A stretch of DNA of 64,000 bases from CAZCEC01 sp964497615 (lineage in GTDB: Bacteria > Chloroflexota > Anaerolineae > Anaerolineales > UBA6663): assembly GCA_964497615.1 (NCBI GenBank), contig CAZCEC010000015.1:43238-107237 (forward strand), read 5' to 3'. Each line of letters begins with the position of its first letter. Position 1 is the first letter of the stretch. The notes beneath the pieces are model-generated. The model did no database searches. It saw only the letters and a list, made by a program, of their open reading frames with translations, and was not told the origin of the DNA. A program made the translations under genes and the position numbers. Below, in pieces: positions 28,305 through 36,854 of this stretch.

Positions 28305-29162
28305 TCAGGTGAAGAGAGGCTCAACTTCAAGCGACGACATGCGTACCTGCACTTCAGTGGGGTCGGGCGGGCCGGCGAAGCGGCTGGCGGCGTCCAGAAT
28401 CCTTGGCAGCAGCCGGATGTCGCCGGCCGTGTTGAGGAAGACCTCAGGCTGAGCAAGAACCCAGTGCACAGCCAGGTCGATATCGGCCTGGTCTTCAAAT
28501 GGCTGATACCAGGTGGCGTGGGTGTGGGGCAGGTCGCCCCATGGCCGGCGGGTGACGCCCTTAATGGTCTGGATGGCCACGCCCCGCTCGCGGCACATCG
28601 CCAGCAGTGTGTGGAACCCGGCGGCATAGTCCGGGTTCTGCATCATCACGTAGCTGTACGGCAACAAGACCGAATCGAACGCGAAGCGCTCCAGGCTGCG
28701 CCGGTGGAAGGCGGGCGTCTGCGTGCCGTGGCCGGTCACACCCAAGAAGCGGACCAGGCCCTGGTCGCGGGCCTCGATCAGGGCTTCGAGCGCCCCGCCC
28801 GGCCCCATCGCGGTTTGCCATTCGGCGTCGTCCACCAAGCAGTGCAACTGCCACAAGTCAATGTGGTCGGTGTGCAGAAGTTCGAGAGACCGGTGCAGGT
28901 GATCCTTTGCGCCTTGATAGGTACGGTCGCCGGTCTTGGTGGCCAGAAAGAATTGAGCGCGGTGGCGCGCCAGCCACGGGCCCAGGCGCCGCTCGGCCTC
29001 GCCATAGCTTTGGGCCGTGTCGATGTGGTTGACGCCGTATTCCAGCAGCAGGTCCAGGGTGCGGTCGGCCTCGGCCTGCGAAACTTGAGCCAGCGCGGCT
29101 GCGCCAAAGATGGTGCAAGTGCTGAGGTGACCGGTGCGGCCAAACGGGCGACGTTCGATCAT
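28305..29162 (-). CDS. Aldo/keto reductase family protein
   Basis: A 285-residue TIM-barrel oxidoreductase. The catalytic tetrad is visible: Asp in NHIDTAQSYGEAE, Tyr in the same motif, Lys in LATKTGDR and His in LWQLHCL. ATG 29162 follows GGGGAGG; an upstream in-frame ATG (29201) would overlap the phosphatase gene. It lies 20 nt after a SixA-like gene. NADPH-dependent carbonyl reduction is expected, but no natural substrate can be proposed. Confidence 0.93.
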   Translation of the reverse strand: MIERRPFGRTGHLSTCTIFGAAALAQVSQAEADRTLDLLLEYGVNHIDTAQSYGEAERRLGPWLARHRAQFFLATKTGDRTYQGAKDHLHRSLELLHTDHIDLWQLHCLVDDAEWQTAMGPGGALEALIEARDQGLVRFLGVTGHGTQTPAFHRRSLERFAFDSVLLPYSYVMMQNPDYAAGFHTLLAMCRERGVAIQTIKGVTRRPWGDLPHTHATWYQPFEDQADIDLAVHWVLAQPEVFLNTAGDIRLLPRILDAASRFAGPPDPTEVQVRMSSLEVEPLFT

Positions 29163-29182
29163 GGCAGAAACCTCCCCGGCGG

Positions 29183-29668
29183 TCATTCCTTGGGCAGCCA
29201 ATAATCTGTCAGCGCGGCCTCGGTATCCGGCGAAAGGTCGGCCCAGGACTTGATGGGCAAGGAGACGTGCGCGACGGCGGCGGTGGGCATGTGCTCGTCT
29301 TCGCCGGTGAGCGTGGTGAGCATCTCCTCCACGCCAGGATTGTGCGCAATGATAAGGGCCACGTCCACTGCCGAGGGGAGGCGGTGGAGGGCGGTAAAGT
29401 AGGCCTCGGGCGCCTCGGAGTAGAAGCCCGGAACGAGTTTAACCTCGCCTTCAAAAGCCAGCGCCTCGGCGACGGCGGCGGCAGTGGCGCGGGCGCGAAC
29501 GGCGGTGGAGGCCAGGATGACCTGGGGCGGCTGGGGCAGGCCGCGCAGCCGCCGGCCCATGTAGGGGGCGTCGCGCAGGCCGCGCTTGTTGAGCGGGCGC
29601 TCGTGATCGGCCAGGTGGTCATCTTTCCAACTGGATTTGGCGTGGCGCATCAGGAGCAGAGTTTTCAT
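29183..29668 (-). CDS. sixA: SixA-like phosphohistidine phosphatase
   Basis: A 161-residue histidine-phosphatase-superfamily protein. The catalytic RHAKSSW lies at residues 8-14, the second active-site His in IIAHNPGVEE, and the ERPLNKRG block is typical of SixA. SixA removes phosphate from phosphohistidine on signalling proteins; related sequences may act on small molecules, so the substrate is uncertain. Confidence 0.9.
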   Translation of the reverse strand: MKTLLLMRHAKSSWKDDHLADHERPLNKRGLRDAPYMGRRLRGLPQPPQVILASTAVRARATAAAVAEALAFEGEVKLVPGFYSEAPEAYFTALHRLPSAVDVALIIAHNPGVEEMLTTLTGEDEHMPTAAVAHVSLPIKSWADLSPDTEAALTDYWLPKE

Positions 29669-30280
29669 GATTAATGACGCAGGCCCAGATCAACGCTAAC
29701 CTGGGCCCACGAAACTGAATACGCCACTGGAACGCCCCCCCCGCGCCGCCAGACTTCGTCCGAACCGAGGCCAAAATTGGAAAATGGTGGATGCTGCGGG
29801 AGAAGTTTCGAACCGGCCCAAATCAGGACGCATGAGGGAATTTTACAACAGATTGGGGGCCAACAGCCGGCAGTTGCGGATTTGGGCCGGAGCACGCGCG
29901 CCTCGCTGAGGTTGCTGCGAGAATTCGTCCGCGCGAGGGTTTTTGGCCGCCGCATATGCGCTTCGCGGCGGTGCTGCCTGGTTCCACCGAGAAACCCGGT
30001 ATTGCGGCGGGCTCCCGGCGGGAGCACCGGCGGGCGCTACAGATAGCCCGATGCAGCAAACCGCTTGGATTGGACTGGGGCCAGGCAGGGCTGGCAACGA
30101 TGCCAGCGCAAGCGAAACGGGTTGTCACCCCGGATCAAGTGACGATACGCGCGAAAATGCGCGGGAACAGCCAGGGCGTCACTTCACCCGGAATGACAAC
30201 GCGCTTCAGACGGTTCAACCGGTGGAGCGGCGGCCACGACCGGGGGCCGGTCATGGCCGCCGCTTCGCAAAGCCCAGGGA
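29669..30280. other. Long intergenic region, nothing recognised
   Basis: About 610 nt between the sigma-factor stop and the sixA start. Readings on either strand are Arg/Pro-rich with no ribosome-binding sites, so I reject them as genes. There are several short GC-rich dyads, but I could not fold the region into RNase P RNA, tmRNA, SRP RNA or a known riboswitch by eye. Confidence 0.4.
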
Positions 30281-30865
30281 TTAGCCTAACAAACTCAACT
30301 CCTGCAAGCGGCGCAGGCCGCGGTGCTTGTGCTGCCGCACCAGGGCTTCCGAGATCGCAAGCTGGCGGGCAATCTCGGTGGGTGTCTCGCCGCGCAGGTA
30401 GTGCTGGAGCACCTGCCGCCGCTGCGCGGGGAGCTGATCCAGCCCGCGGTGCAGGGCGCGCTGCTCCTCGCGGGCCTCCAGGGTGTGTTCGAGCGCGCGG
30501 GGCGCTGAGGCAGCCGCTGGGGCCAGGACGACCTCGTCCAGCGGCACCCAGCGCTTAGATCGGCGCCGGGCTTCCCGGATCTTGTTGCGGGCGATGCCCT
30601 TGACATAGGCTGTAAAGGGGATGCCTGCCCGCTGCTCGTAGCGGCCGCGCTCGACCTCGAGATAGGCGGTCAGCAGGGCATCCTGAAGGATATCTTCATC
30701 CGGCTCGGCGGTGTTGTTCGCGGTGCGGATGAACTTGAGCACTGACGGGCTGCCGAGGCGCGCATGCCATTCGGACCAGGCGTACGCGCGATCAGCCGGG
30801 TCGGGATTGAGGCTGGGGAGCAGCCTCTTGACCAGGGCCTCATCGGTATCCGGTAAAACCATCAT
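30281..30865 (-). CDS. RNA polymerase sigma-70/ECF-family sigma factor
   Basis: A 194-residue protein. Region 2 (about 45-105) has DEDILQDALLTAYLEV and FTAYVKGIARNKIREARRR, typical of sigma2. Region 4 (about 135-190) has LPAQRRQVLQHYLRGETPTEIARQL followed by a helix-turn-helix (read as two blocks). The linker is short, as in ECF sigma factors. No anti-sigma gene is adjacent, so control may be by another route. An AT-rich stretch upstream (31051-31075) may hold its promoter. Confidence 0.88.
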   Translation of the reverse strand: MMVLPDTDEALVKRLLPSLNPDPADRAYAWSEWHARLGSPSVLKFIRTANNTAEPDEDILQDALLTAYLEVERGRYEQRAGIPFTAYVKGIARNKIREARRRSKRWVPLDEVVLAPAAASAPRALEHTLEAREEQRALHRGLDQLPAQRRQVLQHYLRGETPTEIARQLAISEALVRQHKHRGLRRLQELSLLG

Positions 30866-31079
30866 CAGCGAGATGCCTTTCTGGGATGACAGTCAGAGAG
30901 AAACTGATGGCCAGGTGACGTTCGGGGTCCAACGAAGTGGCGTATGCAGTTGGAAAAGAGCAGACGAGGAGCCGCGCGGCGCTCGTTTACGGGCCTCTAT
31001 GCGCCTGGAGAGCCGTTTGTGACAGCTCGCTGGCTTACTCAGGCCGCGAAACTATATTTTAGCACGACCAGTCAAGAGC

Positions 31080-32471
31080 TTAGCCGATCAAAATCTGTTC
31101 TTCGGGGTATTGAACAGCGGCCGAGTGCGTGGGCCGGGCCAGGGCAACGACCACCGTGAGGGCGCCCAGCCGCCCCCAGAACATGGTCAACGCGATCAGG
31201 AGGCGGCCAAACAGGTTGAGGTGCGGGGTCAGGCCGAGCGTAAAACCCGACGTAGAAAAGGCCGAAACGGCTTCAAACAGGGCTTCAGACAGTGTGGCGG
31301 GCTGGGTTAGCAGCAGCAGCCAGGTGACGGCGATGACGACCAGCAGCGCGGTGACGACGATGGCGACGGCCTTGAACACCGTCTCGGCCGGGATGGTGCG
31401 GCCGCCAGCGACGATGCGGCCATGCCCCTGGACGTAGCGCCACACGGCGAGCAGCAGGACGGCCAGGGTGCTGGTGGTGATGCCGCCGCTGGTGGAGACC
31501 GGCGCGCCGCCAACGAACATCAGGGCGGTGAGCACCAAGACGTTGGCCGGAGCCATATCAGCCAGGGGATGGAGGACGAAGCCCGACGTTCGGCTGGTGG
31601 CCGAATAGAAGTACGCCAGCAGCAGCCGGCGCGGCCAGGGCTCCTGCGCAAACAGGGCACCGGGACGCGTCTCGCCCAGAAAGAGCGCCAGGGTGCCGAG
31701 GGCCAACAGGATGGCGGCCACAGCCAGAGTAAGGCGGGAGTGCAGCGAGAGCCGGCCACCACGCACCATCTGGACCAAGTCAGCCAGGACGGGCATGCCC
31801 AGGCCGCCGACAATAACGAGGCCGGTTAGCGTGAGGAGGGTGAAAGGGTTGGTGGGAAAACCGGCGGGCGCATCCGGGCTGCCGCTAAAGAGATCGAAGC
31901 TGGCATTGGAGAAGGCTGAGACAGCGTGAAAGACCGCAAAGTAGGCGGCCCGGCCGGGGCCATAGAAGCGCTGCCAGTTGAGCCACAGCAGCACGGCGCC
32001 GATCCCTTCGATGAGCAGGACGCCGGCCACCACGCGCCCAGTGAGGCGGACGAGGGCACTGGTGGAGACATCGCCCAGGGCGTCGCGCAGTGCCACCCGC
32101 TCCTCCAGAGTGATGCGGCGGCCCAGGAGGCGAAAGACGACGACGGCGCCCACCATGAAGCCGATGCCGCCCACCTGCATAAGCACCAGCAGGACCATTT
32201 GTCCAAAGAGCGACAGGTCCTGACCAGGGGTGATGACGGTGAGCCCCGTGGTAGCCAGCCCGGAAACGGCGGTGAACAGGGCCTCGTCCAGGGTGAGGGG
32301 GCGATGGGCGCCGCTGGCAGGCAGCCAGAGCAGCAGGGTGCCCACGAGCACCAGGCCGGCCAGGCCGAAGATCAAGCGCAGAGCGGCCTGAGCCGGGCGC
32401 GCATTGGCGCCCATCAGTCTGCGCGCGCGTACCTGGGCCGACGGGCGGCCGCCGGCGTGGGGAGCCGTCAT
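31080..32471 (-). CDS. ktrB: Potassium uptake protein, TrkH/KtrB family
   Basis: A 463-residue membrane channel subunit of the short KtrB type. The four selectivity-filter loops are visible, each with the conserved Gly or its substitute: SGLATTGLT, SAFSNASFD, SATSRTSGF and SAFSTSGFT; the second loop has Asn-Ala where Gly is usual. ATG 32471 overlaps the stop of the ktrA gene (ATGA), which sets the start. With KtrA it forms a nucleotide-gated K+ (possibly Na+-coupled) uptake system. Confidence 0.93.
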   Translation of the reverse strand: MTAPHAGGRPSAQVRARRLMGANARPAQAALRLIFGLAGLVLVGTLLLWLPASGAHRPLTLDEALFTAVSGLATTGLTVITPGQDLSLFGQMVLLVLMQVGGIGFMVGAVVVFRLLGRRITLEERVALRDALGDVSTSALVRLTGRVVAGVLLIEGIGAVLLWLNWQRFYGPGRAAYFAVFHAVSAFSNASFDLFSGSPDAPAGFPTNPFTLLTLTGLVIVGGLGMPVLADLVQMVRGGRLSLHSRLTLAVAAILLALGTLALFLGETRPGALFAQEPWPRRLLLAYFYSATSRTSGFVLHPLADMAPANVLVLTALMFVGGAPVSTSGGITTSTLAVLLLAVWRYVQGHGRIVAGGRTIPAETVFKAVAIVVTALLVVIAVTWLLLLTQPATLSEALFEAVSAFSTSGFTLGLTPHLNLFGRLLIALTMFWGRLGALTVVVALARPTHSAAVQYPEEQILIG

Positions 32472-33145
32472 CCCGCGGCCGGGTCCCAATTCTCGAGAGC
32501 GGCGATGCTGTCATCGCGGCCAACCAGAACCAGGGTATCGCCAATCTCCAGGACCTCATCCGCGCGGGGGGCAACGCGCAGCCGCTGGCCCTTGATGAGG
32601 ACCACGACGATGCCAAAGCGGCCCGTCAAGTCAAGCTGGCGGAGGGAGCGTCCGGCCCAGCTTTCGGGCAGACGCAGTTGCGTGAGGTTGACATCGGAGC
32701 CAAGTTCGAGCCAGTCCACCACGTGGGGCTGGCTGAGTTGGTGGGCCAAATGCTCGCCGGCCTCGTGCTCGGGCAGCACCACCTGATCGGCGCCAATGCG
32801 CAGGAGCACCGCCTTCTGGCGCTCGGTGAGGGCCTTGCAGATGACGCGGCGGACGCCTAACTCCTTGAGCAGAACGGTGATGAGGACGCTGCTCTCGAAG
32901 TCGGCGCCGATGGCAACGACAGCGGTCTCGAAGCCATCCACGCCCAGGGAGCGCATGGCGGCTTCGTCGGTAGCATCCAGCGCGGCCGCATGCGTCAGGC
33001 GGTCGGCCAGGGATTGGACCAGGTCGGGGTCGCGGTCCAAGGCGAGAACGGGGTGACCCAGGCCCTGCAGCGTGAGGGCCAGGCTGGCGCCAAAACGGCC
33101 CAGGCCGATGACGACGAATTCCTGCTGAGCGTGGGTGCGGGCCAT
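32468..33145 (-). CDS. ktrA: Potassium uptake regulatory protein KtrA/TrkA (RCK domain)
   Basis: A 225-residue cytoplasmic regulator. The Rossmann-type RCK_N domain has VIGLGRFGASLA and LDRDPDLV for nucleotide binding, and the C-terminal RCK_C domain covers about 150-225. ATG 33145 is preceded by AAGGAGAT. A promoter with TTGCCG, 19 nt, TATGAT (minus strand 33201-33171) lies just upstream. Binding of ATP, ADP or c-di-AMP would gate the KtrB channel; which ligand applies here is not visible. Confidence 0.94.
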   Translation of the reverse strand: MARTHAQQEFVVIGLGRFGASLALTLQGLGHPVLALDRDPDLVQSLADRLTHAAALDATDEAAMRSLGVDGFETAVVAIGADFESSVLITVLLKELGVRRVICKALTERQKAVLLRIGADQVVLPEHEAGEHLAHQLSQPHVVDWLELGSDVNLTQLRLPESWAGRSLRQLDLTGRFGIVVVLIKGQRLRVAPRADEVLEIGDTLVLVGRDDSIAALENWDPAAG

Positions 33146-33170
33146 CTGATCTCCTTGGAGCGCGGGCGCA

Positions 33171-33201
33171 ATCATACACCAGAACGCCCGCGCCTCGGCA
33201 A
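33171..33201 (-). promoter_or_regulatory. Probable promoter of ktrAB
   Basis: TTGCCG (33201-33196) and TATGAT (33176-33171) on the minus strand with a 19-nt spacer, 25 nt before the ktrA start. Confidence 0.45.
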
Positions 33202-33221
33202 AACCAGGCCCATAATCGGGC

Positions 33222-33227
33222 TATAAT
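33222..33227 (+). promoter_or_regulatory. -10 box of the HhH coiled-coil gene
   Basis: A perfect TATAAT. It overlaps an in-frame upstream ATG (33226), which argues that translation starts at 33286 instead. No clear -35. Confidence 0.45.
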
Positions 33228-33285
33228 GAGATGGTCAAATGTGGCCGCGCTTGGCGGCGGCTTACAACGGAACAAGGAGCAGGAA

Positions 33286-34698
33286 ATGGCCGAAAAACGC
33301 TCAAACGGGACGGCCCGTGCAGCGCACAATGGGCGTGACCGCGGCCGAGCGGCCGGTGACGGCCAGGCGGCAGAGATGCTTGATCTCAACGCCGCCTCGC
33401 TGGATGAACTGCGCCAATTGCGCGGCGTGGGCCCGGCGCTGGCAGAGCGGATCGTGCAGTACCGGGCGACGATGGGCGGGTTTGGCGCGCCGGCAGAACT
33501 CATGCGGGTGCCAGGGATCAGCCAGGCGATCTTTGACCTCAACCAGCATCGGCTGATGACCCAGGCACCGGTGGCGGCCGTCACGGAACCCGATCCCCCT
33601 GCCCCGCCGCAGCCGGAGGCAACCGAGACAATGACGGCCTTAGCGCCGGCCGCCGGGGTTGAGGCCGTCGCGGACAGCACGGTGAGCGCGCCCGAGGCGG
33701 CAGCACCAGCGCCAATTAGTACGCACACCGATGAGACCAGTTCGGGCGAGGCGGCTGCCCCTCCGGCGGAGCCTGAAGCTATGCCGATGGCAAGTGCGGG
33801 CCGAGCCGAGCCCCAGCCTGCGCCCATTGACGCAGAGCCGCACGGTTCTGACGGTTCAGCGGCAGAGCCGGAGCGGCAAATGGATCAGGACCCGGAGGCC
33901 GACGCCTTGCGAGAGCAGTTCGCGCCTAAGCTCGTACCCGCCGAATCGGAATCGGGCGCGCAGGCCAGTGAGCGGCCATCTGAGGCCGCCCCAGCGCAGG
34001 CAGCCGTCACGCAGGTGCAGGCTGAGCCGCCAATGGCAGAGCGGGATGGCGCCTTGAGCCAACCGGCCAGCGCCCCCGAGCCGCCCAGATCGGTCTTTGC
34101 GCCAATGGCCCCGGCGGCCCCGCCACCGCAGCCACAGGTCATGCCCCAGGCTGCGGCGCGACCGGCGGGCCGCGACTGGACAGGATTGATGGCGATGACG
34201 GTGTTGGGAGCCGTGCTGGGCGCGGTGCTGGCACTGTTGGCGGTGGCCGGGCTGAATGGGGGCGCACTGATGCTGAATGAGCGCGCCGAGGTCGTGGCGC
34301 TGCGCGCCGATCTGGATGCGGCCGAGACGCGCGCCGATGCCCTGGAAACCGAGGCCACTGCCCTGCGGGCGCGCATGGCAGCCCTGGAAGGACTGTCCAA
34401 CCGTGTGGTGGAAGTGGAGAGCGGGCTGGCAGCGGCAGATGCGGCGCTTAACACATTGGAAGACGAGACCGCGGCGCTCGATGAGCGGACCACGGCGGTT
34501 GAAGGGGAGGTGGCGGTGGTGCGGTCGGCGGTGGATCGGTTTAGTGAATTTCTGGTGGGGCTGAGGACGCTGTTGGATGCGGCGCTGCCGGGCGAAGCAA
34601 TTGACGCGACGGCCACCCCGCGCGCCACCGCGACCTCAGCTAGTCCAACGCGGACGCCAGCGGCCACGCGCACGCCCGCTGCGACGGCAACGCCGTAG
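33286..34698 (+). CDS. Membrane protein with ComEA-like helix-hairpin-helix domain and coiled coil
   Basis: A 470-residue protein. Residues about 30-90 are a ComEA-like double HhH (LDLNAASLDELRQLRGVG, FGAPAELMRVPGI), a DNA-binding or structural module. A low-complexity Ala/Pro/Glu-rich region of about 190 residues follows, then one membrane helix (about 302-322), a coiled coil (about 335-425) and a Thr/Pro tail. With this order the HhH would be cytoplasmic and the coiled coil outside. ATG 33286 has AAGGAG 7 nt upstream. The next gene also encodes an anchored coiled coil, so they may pair. Function unknown. Confidence 0.8.
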   Translation: MAEKRSNGTARAAHNGRDRGRAAGDGQAAEMLDLNAASLDELRQLRGVGPALAERIVQYRATMGGFGAPAELMRVPGISQAIFDLNQHRLMTQAPVAAVTEPDPPAPPQPEATETMTALAPAAGVEAVADSTVSAPEAAAPAPISTHTDETSSGEAAAPPAEPEAMPMASAGRAEPQPAPIDAEPHGSDGSAAEPERQMDQDPEADALREQFAPKLVPAESESGAQASERPSEAAPAQAAVTQVQAEPPMAERDGALSQPASAPEPPRSVFAPMAPAAPPPQPQVMPQAAARPAGRDWTGLMAMTVLGAVLGAVLALLAVAGLNGGALMLNERAEVVALRADLDAAETRADALETEATALRARMAALEGLSNRVVEVESGLAAADAALNTLEDETAALDERTTAVEGEVAVVRSAVDRFSEFLVGLRTLLDAALPGEAIDATATPRATATSASPTRTPAATRTPAATATP

Positions 34699-34718
34699 AG
34701 TAGATAGGAGACGCCACC

Positions 34719-35510
34719 ATGTCCGCTGCTGCTCCCACGCAAAGTGACTTTTGGGGCCGCTTGGGCCGGTTCCTGGGACGGGTACTCGGCTTCGTGCTGC
34801 GGCTGATCTTCGTGCTGTTGCTGGCAGTCGCCATTGGGGCCGGGGTATTCTTTGGGTTGCCATGGGCGTACCGGGCGCTGGTCCAGCCGGTGCAAACGCA
34901 CAACACCCAAATTCAGGACCTGTATAACCGGGTCGAAGGGGTGCGGGCCGGGACGGAGCAGTCGCAGAACGCCCAGAACGACCGCCTGACAGCGCTGGAG
35001 ACCGGCAACGACGATGAACGCTTGCGGCTGGATGCGGCCGAGGACGAGATCGAAGGCTTGCGGGCAGAACTGGCAGGCGCCAACGGTGCGAACGCGGCAT
35101 TAGCCGACGAGGTGAGCACCCTGCGGGCCGACCTGGGGGCGTTGGGAGAGGCCAACGCCGAGGTGCGGGCAGCGGTGGATGGGCTGGCGCCGGCCTCGGA
35201 TGCCACCGCGGCGGAGGTGGCCGGGTTGCAGCGGGAACTGGCGCTGCTGCGGCTGGAAAATGATCTCCTGCGCGCGCGGGTGCAGGTGGTGGCCGAGAAC
35301 CTCGGCGAGGCGCGCACCATCATGACGGATACCGTAACCGCGATGACAGACCCACTTCGCTCGCCAGGGGCCTTCTCGGCAGACACGCAGGCCACGCTGC
35401 GCGTGCGGCTGACGGCGGCGGCGGCGCTGATCGACGTTGAGCCGGCGGCGGCGCTGGGCGACCTGGAAAGCATTTGGCGGGAGATGGATCGAGCGCTGAT
35501 CCGAGGGTAG
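34719..35510 (+). CDS. Anchored coiled-coil protein, hypothetical
   Basis: A 263-residue protein with an N-terminal membrane helix (about 25-50) and a long coiled coil (about 62-205), then a helical C-terminal domain (about 210-263; TQATLRVRLTAAAALIDVE). The RBS TAGGAGA precedes the ATG. It begins 20 nt after the HhH coiled-coil gene and is followed by a strong terminator, so the two form one operon. No family was recognised; a scaffold or envelope role is a guess. Confidence 0.75.
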   Translation: MSAAAPTQSDFWGRLGRFLGRVLGFVLRLIFVLLLAVAIGAGVFFGLPWAYRALVQPVQTHNTQIQDLYNRVEGVRAGTEQSQNAQNDRLTALETGNDDERLRLDAAEDEIEGLRAELAGANGANAALADEVSTLRADLGALGEANAEVRAAVDGLAPASDATAAEVAGLQRELALLRLENDLLRARVQVVAENLGEARTIMTDTVTAMTDPLRSPGAFSADTQATLRVRLTAAAALIDVEPAAALGDLESIWREMDRALIRG

Positions 35511-35596
35511 GACCTGCCTCACCGCGGAACACGCGGAGAGCGCGGAGAAAGGCAAGAAGGAAGGCGGGCACTCAGGGAGTGCAGGAAGATGCGCGG

Positions 35597-35634
35597 ACGC
35601 GCCGGCACCCCAATGGGGTACCGGCGCGTTTTTT
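35597..35634 (+). terminator. Rho-independent terminator after the coiled-coil operon
   Basis: A 15-nt stem (ACGCGCCGGCACCCC against GGGGTACCGGCGCGT, one mismatch) with an AAT loop, followed by TTTTTT. Confidence 0.85.
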
Positions 35635-35659
35635 GAGCCGGTGCGTTGGATGCTGGTGG

Positions 35660-36619
35660 TCAGGCGGCGGTGATTTCGCCAGTCGCCAGGTCGAGCCAGT
35701 AGGGGCCGAGTGGGCTCGTCAGGCGGAGGCGATCCGGCTCGGGCCAGGCTGAAGTGATGAACTGGCTGGGGTCGCGGTCGAGGACGGTGGTAAAGGTCCC
35801 GGAGGCAAGTTCCAGCACGAGGACGCTGTGCTGCTGGGCGTCGCTGCTGCAAGCGTTGTGGACCAGGGTCAGGGCCAGCCGGGCCGCGTCGGGCGACCAC
35901 ACGATGGCGCCGGCCTGCGCGTTGAGGGCGGGCAGGTCCAGCGCGGCGGCGCTCTCCGCGCCGGTGGTTAGGTCGCGCGTGACGAGGCCGCGGTCGCCGA
36001 AGGCGATGTAGGCAACCTGAGCCTCATCGGGTGAGAGAGATATCCACAGGCCAGCCTCGGGCAGCAGTTCAGTGACTTCGCCAGTGGCGAGATCGAGGCG
36101 GTGCAGGTCCACGCCATTAGTCAGGACCGAACAACCATCGGGGTGCGGCAGATTGGTGAAGTAGAAGGCCGAACCGTCCGCGGACCAGCGCAAGGGCGCG
36201 GGGCTGGTCCAGCCGAGACCGGTGGGCCGCCACTCATCCACGACAATCCACTCCTGGCCGCCGCCAACTTGGGCGACACTCAGACGGGCATAGTACAAGG
36301 TACCGCCTTCCTTGCCCGGCAGCGCCGCCAGGCCGGAAGCCACCCACAGGCCGTCGGGCGAGGGCTGCGACCACTCGTCAAGCCGCATGGCGGCGAGCAC
36401 AGGCGTGGCAGACGGCGGCGCGGCCGGCGCAATGGTCGGCGAAGCAGCGGGCAGCGGCGAGGCGGTGGGCGCTATGGCCGGCGTCTGGGTGGGCAGGACG
36501 ACGTGCCCAGCGGTGGGCGCAGCGCTGGGCGTGGCCGCCGCCGGCTGGCAGGCGGCGGCCAACAACAACAGTGACAAGGCAAGCAGGCTCCAGGGAAATC
36601 GGCGTCGAAGACGGAACAT
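35660..36619 (-). CDS. Lipoprotein with WD40/TolB-like beta-propeller
   Basis: A 319-residue surface protein. The signal peptide ends in the lipobox LAAAC (about residue 24), followed by a Pro/Thr/Ala-rich linker (about 25-75). The remainder has repeated blades with the PD40-like pattern, e.g. LRWSADGSAFYFTN, LWISLSPDEAQVAYIA and AIVWSPDAARLALTL. It is transcribed away from the two-component system and may be a sensor or binding protein; no ligand can be assigned. Confidence 0.82.
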   Translation of the reverse strand: MFRLRRRFPWSLLALSLLLLAAACQPAAATPSAAPTAGHVVLPTQTPAIAPTASPLPAASPTIAPAAPPSATPVLAAMRLDEWSQPSPDGLWVASGLAALPGKEGGTLYYARLSVAQVGGGQEWIVVDEWRPTGLGWTSPAPLRWSADGSAFYFTNLPHPDGCSVLTNGVDLHRLDLATGEVTELLPEAGLWISLSPDEAQVAYIAFGDRGLVTRDLTTGAESAAALDLPALNAQAGAIVWSPDAARLALTLVHNACSSDAQQHSVLVLELASGTFTTVLDRDPSQFITSAWPEPDRLRLTSPLGPYWLDLATGEITAA

Positions 36620-36695
36620 GGGGACTCCTCAACTCGGATCGAATTGGTCGTTGCTACCAGGATAGGGTGGCGAGATTACGCGCGCTGCGGCGCGG

Positions 36696-36734
36696 CATTA
36701 CGGTGTGGTAATGACGCGTTACGCCTTGGTAATG
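36696..36734 (+). promoter_or_regulatory. Tandem operators upstream of the two-component genes
   Basis: CATTAC-N6-GTAATG (36696-36713) and CGTTAC-N6-GTAATG (36717-36734). The shared TGGTAATG starts at 36706 and 36727, exactly 21 bp apart (two helical turns), just upstream of the -35. Consistent with autoregulation by the OmpR-type regulator. Confidence 0.6.
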
Positions 36735-36739
36735 TTGCA

Positions 36740-36769
36740 TTGACAGGCCAGAGAACCGCGGCCTATACT
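36740..36769 (+). promoter_or_regulatory. Sigma-70 promoter of the two-component operon
   Basis: Perfect TTGACA (36740-36745), 18-nt spacer, TATACT (36764-36769), with the tandem operators directly upstream. Confidence 0.75.
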
Positions 36770-36854
36770 GCCATCTGGAAGCAGGGCGAGGCCTTCACCG
36801 GCAAGGCGCCCGCGACGCCACGCCGGGGCATCACTCCTATCAGGACCGACGCAC

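Noticed and set aside
29671..30027. Minus-strand ORF of 118 codons in the sixA-sigma gap
   Set aside because: Arg/Pro-rich, low-quality sequence, no Shine-Dalgarno and no family.
29760..30280. Possible structured RNA (RNase P RNA, tmRNA or riboswitch)
   Set aside because: Several GC-rich dyads exist but none of the conserved core sequences of these RNAs were found.
31051..31075. Promoter with TTGACT and TATAGT before the sigma-factor gene
   Set aside because: The spacer is only 13 nt, too short for a sigma-70 promoter; kept only as an AT-rich stretch.
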